From contig NZ_PDZL01000029.1 in the NCBI RefSeq assembly GCF_002735705.1, positions 1-56,775 of the forward strand: a DNA stretch of 56,775 nucleotides. The letters run 5' to 3'. Below the pieces are notes generated by a model. That model did not search any database and was not told the DNA's origin. It saw only the letters and a list, made by a program, of their open reading frames with translations. The translations under genes were made by a program, and so were the position numbers. The DNA is from Janthinobacterium sp. BJB426. GTDB taxonomy: Bacteria; Pseudomonadota; Gammaproteobacteria; Burkholderiales; Burkholderiaceae_D. This document shows, piece after piece, positions 27,201-34,113 of the stretch (its first letter is position 1; each line of letters begins with the position of its first letter).

Positions 27201-28108
27201 CGCCCGGCACGACGGCCAAGGTGCCGCCCAAGCCCGAGCCGAAATTCAAGGAAACGGGTACGTCCAGCACCAGCCCCGTCGACAATAAGCAGCGCAAGGA
27301 AGTGCTCATCAAGCGCCCCGCCTGCTGGATCGCCGACTATGAAAAGGAGATCAGCGTCTCCAGCGTGCCGCGCTACAACAACACCTTCGGCGCCACTGGC
27401 GCGCCGCATAACTATTTCGACAACGTGCGCTACAAGATCTACGTGCCCGTCAAGTCGAATACCGGCATCATCGCCGAATTGCGCGTCAAGGTGATCACGG
27501 TGCTCGAGCCGGCCGACCAGGCGCTGGAAGAGCGCGAAAAGGGTACCCCACAGGCCGCCACGCGGGTCAAGCAGCGCGCCGCCGTCATCAAGTACGTCAA
27601 GGGCATCGCCACCACGGGGCTGGAAAGCCACTGGAACAATAAATTCCAGATGAAAATCAGCGATCCGGAATGCGGCACGCGCGTCCTGCCCATCGTCTAC
27701 CGCGTCGTTTATGTGGAAAGCAACGAACACTACGTCATGCAGATCCACAAACGCTACGACCGCGAAAGCGTGACGGGCACCATCATCGACGTGTCCGCCT
27801 CGACCGATGGCCAGACGCACGCACATGAATTCGGTCACTGCTATGGCCTGCCGGATGAATATTCGTATGTGGAGGGCGACGACGAGACCGTCAAATACAA
27901 GAAGCCGGACGGCAGCTGGGATGCGCCCGTGCCTTCCCTCTCTGACGACAAGGAACCTGAACCGGCCGCCGCCAACATCATGAACTCGGCCGGCTCCATC
28001 GTCATCCGTGACCGGCATGCCTGGCAGATCGCCATCGAAGTGCAGGAATTGCTACGGACGAAAATAGGACGGCAGATCAAATGCGATATCATCCTGAACG
28101 GCTCCTAA
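24281..28108 (+). CDS. vgrG: Evolved VgrG with C-terminal zinc-metalloprotease-like domain
   Basis: The protein has 1275 residues. The N-terminal two-thirds is canonical VgrG: ESLMAEQFEGREAVNELFRF, TQYRESDFAFFARLLAAEGL near 168, GSQFTPRLGTEVLVDFIEGD, and a DUF2345 part (about 600-870). A Pro/Lys-rich linker (about 945-1000) leads to a roughly 275-residue extra domain. It contains HEFGHCYGLPDEY at 1182-1194, which matches the zincin pattern HExxHxxGxxDE, and NIMNSAG at 1232-1238 as a possible Met-turn. A protease effector delivered into rivals is therefore likely. The ATG at 24281 overlaps the tssL stop; GTG at 24278 is an alternative. A small exported protein overlaps the 3' end and is the candidate immunity factor. 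The target protein is unknown. Confidence 0.9.
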   Translation: MGGAQATPAATGQFGTGLSQHARLITLATAQQSGQPESLMAEQFEGREAVNELFRFEVDALSTAASLDLSSFIGEEMTLCLLQPDGSQRAWHGICTDCAWLGADGGVARYRLRLEPALALLQLRRDSYIFQDKNARDIVTELLADYPQLRFEFDVSQALATRAIRTQYRESDFAFFARLLAAEGLSWRFEHDQPGGAQEGGEGEVQARHKLVIFDSKATAPQTPGGADMRFHGVRATDTDDAIDRFGARRQVQSNAVSISSWDPAQVTAPAAEQVSSLEAGQLPQLAVYDGAGERRHADRAAAGPHSERMLQALELDNKQFDGAGAVRRLAAGHAMRLLQHEQHADGANAFTVLWAEHQARNNAGTAGASLGGMLSTLARTAGLGGVADWIAGQIEPGTYRNRFGCVRTSVAIVPRATAARAPAVALGPQTALVVGLADSVATTGRDHQVRIQFAWQRGSAANPGGLAHNTDAQGNAPGNEASGAWVRVAEALAGPNWGSQFTPRLGTEVLVDFIEGDMDRPLVVAQLYTGSDTPPYAAGEDAGVNHAGVLSGMHSHNFDGAGYNQWVLDDTQGQLRTRLASSSAATELNLGYLVQQGASSAQRGSYRGSGFELRTDAWAMLRAGEGMLISTTARARQGAGVTSSQLDTKEALALLRGACELSKTVATSASQQNALVSKDANQAQLDMATQIDPQQDGKYQAAVGGQEASKAGSGTRAPDAAQPVERYAQPLVVMESPSSINWATPASTVLFAGQQLHWTAQADLHMTAGQTVASVAANAATLFSQEGGIKAVAGNGPVSLEAHTDQLEILADQAVTVISVSDSIDIKANQKIVLQAGQSSITLEGGDITFRCPGHFTVKGGQHVFNGGASVAAGLPPLPDSRLKLFDEGFVLKDRDTGELMPRQPYRVKRADGSIETGMTDARGLTHIVAAAAVEALVIELLKSPGQLPETQDSPEPAPAPPPGSDTRAKAPAPGTTAKVPPKPEPKFKETGTSSTSPVDNKQRKEVLIKRPACWIADYEKEISVSSVPRYNNTFGATGAPHNYFDNVRYKIYVPVKSNTGIIAELRVKVITVLEPADQALEEREKGTPQAATRVKQRAAVIKYVKGIATTGLESHWNNKFQMKISDPECGTRVLPIVYRVVYVESNEHYVMQIHKRYDRESVTGTIIDVSASTDGQTHAHEFGHCYGLPDEYSYVEGDDETVKYKKPDGSWDAPVPSLSDDKEPEPAAANIMNSAGSIVIRDRHAWQIAIEVQELLRTKIGRQIKCDIILNGS

Positions 28109-28605
28109 TCGCACTGCTCGCAGTGTCCCTACAACTCCCAGGAAACGCCATGCCGAACGAAATTCTCTCCATCAGCGCCCACTGCATCGATAATCCGGCC
28201 TGCATTTTCACGGGCAGCGACATGCGCATCGAGGTGCTCATCAAGAATGTCGGCAATGGGGAAGTCGGCTATCCGCTCAAATACATGCAGGCGCGGGGGC
28301 CCAATATGCGCCTGATCGATAACGTGAGCGAACAAAGCCAGGTATTGAAGACGGGCCTGGCCAATCACGCGCTCAAGCGCGACCTCACGACCATCGCGCC
28401 CGGACAATCGATTGCGCTGCAAAGCGTCATCAAGCATACGGAACTGCTGCTGTTCCGCAAGGAGTTCGTCGACGTGACGGCCGAAATCGGTGTCTCGGCC
28501 GGCATCCAGACGGCGGGCAACGAGGAAACGCTGCCCTTCAAGGGCGGCGCCAGCCTGAAGATCATCGGCAGGGATACACTCGAACGCGAAGCGCAGCGGC
28601 GATAA
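28081..28605 (+). CDS. Small exported protein, candidate immunity to the VgrG protease domain
   Basis: This 174-residue protein has a signal peptide (basic MRYHPER, hydrophobic LLIALLAVSLQL, cleavage near residue 23). The mature part is mostly predicted beta-strand (MRIEVLIKNVGNGEVGYPL, then LKRDLTTIAPGQSIALQSV), like a small beta-sandwich, with a Cys pair near 35 and 40. It overlaps the vgrG 3' end by 28 bases, the usual place for an immunity gene, and export fits an effector acting in the periplasm. An alternative start at 28150 has a good AGGAA site and would remove the signal, leaving a cytoplasmic protein. No family is recognised; the immunity role is inference. Confidence 0.7.
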   Translation: MRYHPERLLIALLAVSLQLPGNAMPNEILSISAHCIDNPACIFTGSDMRIEVLIKNVGNGEVGYPLKYMQARGPNMRLIDNVSEQSQVLKTGLANHALKRDLTTIAPGQSIALQSVIKHTELLLFRKEFVDVTAEIGVSAGIQTAGNEETLPFKGGASLKIIGRDTLEREAQRR

Positions 28606-28610
28606 GACCG

Positions 28611-29753
28611 CTAGCGCGCCTGCGCACCCGCATGCAACTGGCGCCAGAACGGCGCGGCGGGCCAGCGCTGCTCCCAGCCATAGTACTGCTGGCGCTGCAC
28701 GAGGTACTGCGCATGGCGCAGTGCCACCGTGTGCGCCACCGCGCCCAGGGTGGCGTGACCGGCGATGGCGTCAGCGGCCGCCATGCCGTTGGCGAGCGCC
28801 TTGACAATGCCTTGCGAGGTGACAGGATCGTAGGCCGAGGCGGCGTCGCCGATGGCCAGCCAACCGTCGCCATGCAGTTGATCGAGGCAGTAGGACGGCG
28901 CGGGAAAACTCTGCACGCCGCCTGCCAGCGGCGCCGCGCCGCGGGCCAGCGCCGCCGTATTGGGCGCGGCCGCCAGCCCTTCCAGCCAGTGCCCGGCATG
29001 CTGCAGGCGCCGCGCCTTGACGGTGGCCGCATCGCTGTAGAACGCCAGCAGCAAGGTGGCGTCGGGCAGATGGGCGCCATACCACCAGCCATGTTCGACG
29101 GCTTCCAGGTGCGTCAGGCCGGAACGGGGGCCGTCTGGCGCGGCGAAGCGCATCGCAAGGCATATCAGCGGCAGCGTTGCCACCTTGCGGCTGCCGCGCT
29201 GGCGCGCGAAGATGGCGCGCGTGCCGCTGGCGTCGACCACCAGGTCGGCGTGGATGCTGGCCAGGCGCGGGTGCGCCGGATCGCCCAGCATCAATTCCAA
29301 TGTAAAACCGCCGCCTTGCGCCGGGGCCGACGCGGCCAGGCTGGCGCGCAGCAGCACTTCCGCCCCGCGCAAGCGCGCCTGGCGCGCCAGGAAGTCATTG
29401 AAACGGGAACGCTCCAGGTGCCAGCCGTGGCCCAGCGGATGCAGCAGCGCGTCGTTGTAGCCGCGCTTGTCGCTGCCCCACCAGGAACAGCTGCCATGGC
29501 AAGGCGCATGCGCCTCGGCGAAAAACGCCTGCGCCATCCCCAGCGCCTGGAACAGGCGGTTGGCTTCGGGCGGAATGCTTTCGCCGATGCGAAATTGAGC
29601 GTAGTCGCCCGCCTCGATCACGAGCACATCGTGCACGCCATGCCGGGCCAGCGCCAGCGCGCAGGCGCAGCCGGCCGGGCCCCCGCCGATGATGGCGACC
29701 CGGTAGCGCTGCCGCGACGGCCCCGCCGCTACGGAACTTTCTGCCGCCGCCAT
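28611..29753 (-). CDS. lodB: LodB-type FAD-dependent protein needed to mature the quinoprotein oxidase
   Basis: This 380-residue flavoprotein is related to tryptophan halogenases and other NAD(P)/FAD oxidoreductases. The Rossmann FAD motif is VAIIGGGPAGCACALALARH near residues 19-38, and the FAD C-terminal motif GWLAIGDAASAYDPVTSQGI is near 295. In Marinomonas, LodB is required to form the cysteine tryptophylquinone cofactor of LodA. The ATG at 29753 overlaps the lodA stop by 1 base, which supports this pairing. It converges with the immunity-like gene 5 bases away. The substrate-specific role here is inferred from the pairing. Confidence 0.85.
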   Translation of the reverse strand: MAAAESSVAAGPSRQRYRVAIIGGGPAGCACALALARHGVHDVLVIEAGDYAQFRIGESIPPEANRLFQALGMAQAFFAEAHAPCHGSCSWWGSDKRGYNDALLHPLGHGWHLERSRFNDFLARQARLRGAEVLLRASLAASAPAQGGGFTLELMLGDPAHPRLASIHADLVVDASGTRAIFARQRGSRKVATLPLICLAMRFAAPDGPRSGLTHLEAVEHGWWYGAHLPDATLLLAFYSDAATVKARRLQHAGHWLEGLAAAPNTAALARGAAPLAGGVQSFPAPSYCLDQLHGDGWLAIGDAASAYDPVTSQGIVKALANGMAAADAIAGHATLGAVAHTVALRHAQYLVQRQQYYGWEQRWPAAPFWRQLHAGAQAR

Positions 29754-31939
29754 CAGGGCTTCGGTTTCGGCAGCGGCTTCGGCCGGTACACCTTGTCGAT
29801 GGCCGTGTTGCGCCAATACTCGACCAGGTTGCTTTCATCGCTGTCGAACAGGCTCTCGACTTCCAGGTAGTAATCCTTGCAGATGGCCTTCTCGCCAGCC
29901 TTGCGCGCAATCGCCGTGCTTTGCACGACCACGCCGATGCGGTGCCAGTTCAGCAGGAACTGCGCGCGGTCCTGGTAGCGGCCCACATGCATGGCGGGCC
30001 GATCGATTTCCGCATTGTCCGGGGTGCTTGATGGCACGCCATCGGCCCGCGTGCCCTTGCCTCGAACGGAGTAACGCGGCGTCGCCAGTTCGCCGCCATT
30101 GGCAACGACGTCGTCGTAGGTGTACACGGCCACGGGCCGCTGCGCCGGCCAGGAGGAATACAGCAAGGTGTTGTAGCCATTGCCATTGATCGCCGTGGCC
30201 GCGTCGATCGCCTGCTGGTTATTGAGTACCTTGCCGCCGGGATTCGGATCCGGCAGATGCGTGGCGCACGAGTTGTAATCGGTATGCCATGGCAAGGCCA
30301 TGAACTTCGACACGTCGCCAGGCTGCACCTCGCCGCCGCGCAGCGGCACATAGCCGGCGCCAAGAAAGGGCTGGTCCCTGACGGCGGCCGGGTAATCGAG
30401 ATGCTGTGCATGGATGCGGAACGGGCCGCCTGCATCATGGCGCCGCCACGCCTGCCGGTACAGGCCGGGATCGCGCACGATAAAACCCATCTCGATGCCG
30501 GGGCTGTAGCGGCCGCCCAGGCAGTTGAACAGGACGCTACGGTCGAGCGCTTCGCCCGCGCCCAGCAGGAAAGTGCCGCTGTCGGCCACATACTGGCCAT
30601 GCGCCCATTGGTCCATGAAAAAATACTGGGCACGCGTCAGGGTCAGCAGGCTGCTGCCCGCATCGCCAAGCGACAGCGGCATCTGCGGCTTCAGTGACTG
30701 CGCGCCCGTCTGGTCGGGATGGCGGATGAAATTCATGATGGGGTAAGTCAGGCCCTCCGCCTTCATCTTGCCCAGCAAGTCGTGCTCCTTGATCGCCCTG
30801 GGCGGCAGACTGGTCGTCCAGCGCTGCAGCGAGGCCGCCCGCAGGATGGGCTGGACATCGGTGCTGAAATTGCTCTGGTAGCCCGCCTGGTAGCTGCCAT
30901 CCGCATACACGGCGGGCCGCAGCGCCATCTTTTCCAGCCAGGTGCAATACAGGTCGTCCCACAGCGAGACGACGTTCGCCGTTTGCGGCGCATACGACGG
31001 GTCGCTCGACACCACCCAGGCGCCGCCCTCGACGCTGCGCGCCGTGCCGTCGGCGAAGAGCAGCATGGCCGTGACGGGACCATCGGCCACGTCATCGAAC
31101 CAGTTGTCGTTGTTGACGTTGTCGTGCAGGACGGCGGCGGGCGAATAATTGCCTTGCGCGTCAAAGCCGCAGGCCTTGCCATAACCGCCCAGCACCAGCA
31201 GGCGGCCATTCTTTTCCGTCGTGACGGCGCCCAGCGAGGCGATGATGGAACCAGGGCCCTGCGCCGGCGCGCCAGCCTGTCCGCCGCGCGGAAACGATAC
31301 GGGATAGTCGGGCAGGCTGCGCACGGCGCCGCTGGCCGCCTCCGCGCACGATGGCGGCGTGGCGGCGTCGAACTGCTGCACCGACTGGCGCGAGGCCTGC
31401 ACCGTGCGCGGTCCGGGGTCGATGACCAGCAGCTGCAGGCGCAGCGGGTCGGCCGGCGTGCCGAAGTGCGGCGAGGCCGGCTCGCCGAAAGCCCGATTGC
31501 GCAAGGCTGGCACGCGCTTGTTGTCGAACGGCGCCACGCCGTCGCCTGCCTCCCAGCTATTGGCCTTCTTGTTGGCCAAGTGCACGGTCCACACGATGTC
31601 CTTGACGATCTTGCCATCGACCATGCTGCCGATGGCCACTTCCGCCGCCGCGCCCCGCCGGCCCAGCGGGTAGCTTTCCACGCCATCGGCCGCATCGAAC
31701 GCATATTGGTAAATCCGGAAGCGGGCCGCCTGCCGCTTGAGCTTTCCGCTGGCATCGCGCAACTCGCTGCTGGCGATGGTCGTATCTTCCGTACCGGGCC
31801 GGATCGGCAAGCCTCCCGTGCCATCCTGGCCAGCCAGCGGCATGCCGGCCAGGCTTTCCGGGCCCAGATAGTATTCTTCGCTGTTGCCGACGCGGGCGAT
31901 GCCGATGGCCGGGTGAATTCTCAAACCTGTGTATGCCAT
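29753..31939 (-). CDS. lodA: LodA-family CTQ quinoprotein amino-acid oxidase
   Basis: This 728-residue protein opens with the LodA/GoxA signature (RIHPAIGIARVGNSEEYYLG). The two positions expected to crosslink into cysteine tryptophylquinone are present: Cys473 in FNCLGGRYSPGIEMG and Trp551 in LPWHTDYNSC. LodA enzymes oxidatively deaminate amino acids (lysine in LodA, glycine in GoxA) and release H2O2, which kills competitors and promotes biofilm dispersal. There is no signal peptide, as is usual for this family even when the product is found outside the cell. The ATG at 31939 has AGGAG upstream. The Cys-Trp spacing is 78 residues, so the substrate should not be assumed to be lysine. Confidence 0.9.
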   Translation of the reverse strand: MAYTGLRIHPAIGIARVGNSEEYYLGPESLAGMPLAGQDGTGGLPIRPGTEDTTIASSELRDASGKLKRQAARFRIYQYAFDAADGVESYPLGRRGAAAEVAIGSMVDGKIVKDIVWTVHLANKKANSWEAGDGVAPFDNKRVPALRNRAFGEPASPHFGTPADPLRLQLLVIDPGPRTVQASRQSVQQFDAATPPSCAEAASGAVRSLPDYPVSFPRGGQAGAPAQGPGSIIASLGAVTTEKNGRLLVLGGYGKACGFDAQGNYSPAAVLHDNVNNDNWFDDVADGPVTAMLLFADGTARSVEGGAWVVSSDPSYAPQTANVVSLWDDLYCTWLEKMALRPAVYADGSYQAGYQSNFSTDVQPILRAASLQRWTTSLPPRAIKEHDLLGKMKAEGLTYPIMNFIRHPDQTGAQSLKPQMPLSLGDAGSSLLTLTRAQYFFMDQWAHGQYVADSGTFLLGAGEALDRSVLFNCLGGRYSPGIEMGFIVRDPGLYRQAWRRHDAGGPFRIHAQHLDYPAAVRDQPFLGAGYVPLRGGEVQPGDVSKFMALPWHTDYNSCATHLPDPNPGGKVLNNQQAIDAATAINGNGYNTLLYSSWPAQRPVAVYTYDDVVANGGELATPRYSVRGKGTRADGVPSSTPDNAEIDRPAMHVGRYQDRAQFLLNWHRIGVVVQSTAIARKAGEKAICKDYYLEVESLFDSDESNLVEYWRNTAIDKVYRPKPLPKPKP

Positions 31940-31986
31940 GCTGAACTCCTGCTCATCAAGGGTGTCTGTGCCGGTTGGCCAACGCA

Positions 31987-32346
31987 TCACGGCGGCATGC
32001 CGTCCCGGACCCACTGGTCGAAGATATCGATGCCCTCCTGCGGCATCGGGCCGTCAGGCGGCATCGGGTGCGGTGCAGACATGACATACTGGCCCTCCCC
32101 TGCGCCCGGCTTGCGCAGGCGGTGCCCGGCCGGCACCAGCCATTTTTCGTTGCGGCTGTCATAGTCGTAACCGTGGATGGCCACCTGGATTTGCCAGGCA
32201 AACGCCTTCACGCTCGCATAGTCGTTCAGATACAGCCGCTGCACGCCCGTCGACGCGGGGTTCGACAGCTTGACCTTGTTCATGTCGGCTACATAGCGGG
32301 AAAACAGGCCCTGCACATCGCGCTTGAAGCTGGTCCGTTCACTCAT
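31987..32346 (-). CDS. Small protein of unknown function between tyrosinase and lodA
   Basis: This 119-residue protein starts with an ATGA overlap on the tyrosinase stop, so it is translated with the enzyme. There is no signal peptide, no membrane segment and no cysteine. Visible patterns are FKRDVQGLFSRYV at the N-terminus, an aromatic-rich centre (VQRLYLNDYASVKAFAWQIQ), and MPPDGPMPQEGIDIFDQWV near the end. This layout (an N-terminal F..DV..LF and a terminal MPPDGP..F..WV) recalls haem-less relatives of cytochrome-c-like domains, but there is no CxxCH. It has six histidines and many methionines, so copper handling is conceivable. The function is not known. Confidence 0.75.
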   Translation of the reverse strand: MSERTSFKRDVQGLFSRYVADMNKVKLSNPASTGVQRLYLNDYASVKAFAWQIQVAIHGYDYDSRNEKWLVPAGHRLRKPGAGEGQYVMSAPHPMPPDGPMPQEGIDIFDQWVRDGMPP

Positions 32347-34046
32347 GGCTTGCTCTCCTCATACGTGGGTTCGGCAGGTTTGCGCCGGTCGACAAGCTGG
32401 ATCACGGGCGTGGAGAAATCGCCTTGCCGTATCAGGCCACGCCCCTTGTCATTGGTGGTGATGGCTGCCGTGATGCGCCAGGCCTGCCTGCGCTTCCTGG
32501 GTACGAGACTGTCGACGATGCCGGTGATATCCGTTTCGATGACATATTTGTCGTGCTGATGATGGCCGGACAAGGCCCAGTGGCTGGTGCTGGTGACCAG
32601 GTAGCGGTCGCGGAACGACTTGTCGCCGATGCGCGCGGCCACGTTGGCGGGATGCAGGTAGATATCGGCCTGAAAACTGTAGTCTTCATCCGCATGCGCG
32701 CGATCCAGCACCATGTTGGCCCGCTTGTCGCTGGCCACCCGCCGCGCCGGGATCTGGTAGGCGCTGGTCACGGTGAGATCGGGCCTGGCGACCGCGCCAT
32801 CGGCCGCATCGTCGCTGAGCAAGGCGGCGAACAGGCTTTTCTGGTTGTCGCCAAACACAAAACCCGCCTGCTGGTGCCGGTCGATCAGGGCCTGGATATC
32901 CGTCTTGCGGGCAAACTCGCCGCCATAGCGCGGCTGGAAGCCATAGCCCTGCCGCAGGGTGTCGAAATACAGTTCCGCCTGGCCCATGTTGGCCGTGTAG
33001 TCGCCCGAATCACCGCGCTGGGCGTCGCCGCTGCCGGCGCTCCAGCCGACGGGTCGGGGCAGGCTGGCGTCCTGCTCGCTGCGCATGAACGCCGTGCGCC
33101 CGCTGCCGCGTATGCCGGCATCGCCATGCTCGTCGAGCCATTTCTCGAAACTGTAATCGAGGAAATTATGGAAGGCATAGAACAGCGGATCGAGGCCGGC
33201 CGTGACGTTGTCGCCCATGTTGCCGCCCATGTAGGTGGCGTGCATGCGATTGTGGATTTTTGTTTCCAGGTTGCCGCCGCCCAGGCTGCCGTATTCGTCG
33301 CCGCCGAAATCGGCCCACTCCATGTAATAGATCTGATAGGCCAGCAAGTTGGGCGAAGCCGTGGCCAGCGAGCTGTCGAGCCCCTCCTTGTTGCGCGTGG
33401 CGTCGTACAGCGGCGAATCGACGTCCTCGAAGGCTTTCGGATAGCGCACGCCGGAAGGCTTGCGGGTGAAGTTCCAGTACGGCAGCGTGACATTGCGCGT
33501 ACTGGGTCCCCGCTCGCCGTTCGGGTCGGCTGCCTGCAAGGCTTGCTCATAAAAATACAGCTGCGCCCGGTGCCATTGCAGGAAGGTGTTTTTCTGGTGC
33601 TCGCACTCGCCGGGAAACTCCTCGTGGGCGTTGTCTTCGGTCGCCACCTTGTCGAGGAAATAGGCGACGTCGCAGCTGTTGCGCGTCGGATCGCCCAGCA
33701 GCTTTTTCAGCCTGTCGCCAGGCAAGGCCGCCTGGCGGTCATTGAAGACGTCGACGGAGGTGCAGTTATGCACCCAGGCCTGCCACAGGAAGCCGCGCCG
33801 GTCATACACGTTTTCCTGGCTCTTGCGTTTCATTTCGCTCACCGCATGCTTGAAGGCGTCAAGCTCGGCCGGAGTCAGTGCATCGATATTCTTGCGGTAG
33901 CGCACGACGCGGGCGCCGCCCGGCTCCGCTTGCGCCAGCAATTCCGGGCGACACGATACGGCGGCCTGCGATTGCCCCGAGGTGCAGACACCTGCGCACA
34001 GCAGGCCGGCCAGGAGGGGAAGGAGTGCAGTTTTCATGCTTGACAT
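32343..34046 (-). CDS. Exported tyrosinase (type 3 copper phenol oxidase)
   Basis: The precursor has 567 residues. The copper A ligands fit His93 (WVHNC), His150 (ECEHQKNTF) and His159 (LQWHRAQLYFYEQAL). The copper B ligands fit His265 and His269 (IHNRMHATYMGG) and His293 (DPLFYAFHNFLDYSFEKW). Tyrosinases oxidise monophenols and catechols to o-quinones that polymerise to melanin. A Sec-type signal peptide is present (MKTALLPLLAGLLCAG, cleavage near residue 29). The protein is about 250 residues longer than small bacterial tyrosinases, with a C-terminal extension (from about 320) of unknown role that may act as a lid or partner domain. The chosen ATG at 34046 has GGAG upstream. Confidence 0.92.
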   Translation of the reverse strand: MSSMKTALLPLLAGLLCAGVCTSGQSQAAVSCRPELLAQAEPGGARVVRYRKNIDALTPAELDAFKHAVSEMKRKSQENVYDRRGFLWQAWVHNCTSVDVFNDRQAALPGDRLKKLLGDPTRNSCDVAYFLDKVATEDNAHEEFPGECEHQKNTFLQWHRAQLYFYEQALQAADPNGERGPSTRNVTLPYWNFTRKPSGVRYPKAFEDVDSPLYDATRNKEGLDSSLATASPNLLAYQIYYMEWADFGGDEYGSLGGGNLETKIHNRMHATYMGGNMGDNVTAGLDPLFYAFHNFLDYSFEKWLDEHGDAGIRGSGRTAFMRSEQDASLPRPVGWSAGSGDAQRGDSGDYTANMGQAELYFDTLRQGYGFQPRYGGEFARKTDIQALIDRHQQAGFVFGDNQKSLFAALLSDDAADGAVARPDLTVTSAYQIPARRVASDKRANMVLDRAHADEDYSFQADIYLHPANVAARIGDKSFRDRYLVTSTSHWALSGHHQHDKYVIETDITGIVDSLVPRKRRQAWRITAAITTNDKGRGLIRQGDFSTPVIQLVDRRKPAEPTYEESKP

Positions 34047-34113
34047 GGGTAGTTGCTCCGGAGGCAGGTGGGGAGAGGCGGCAGCGCGCCGGGCGCGCTC
34101 CCGCCTGGAACGG

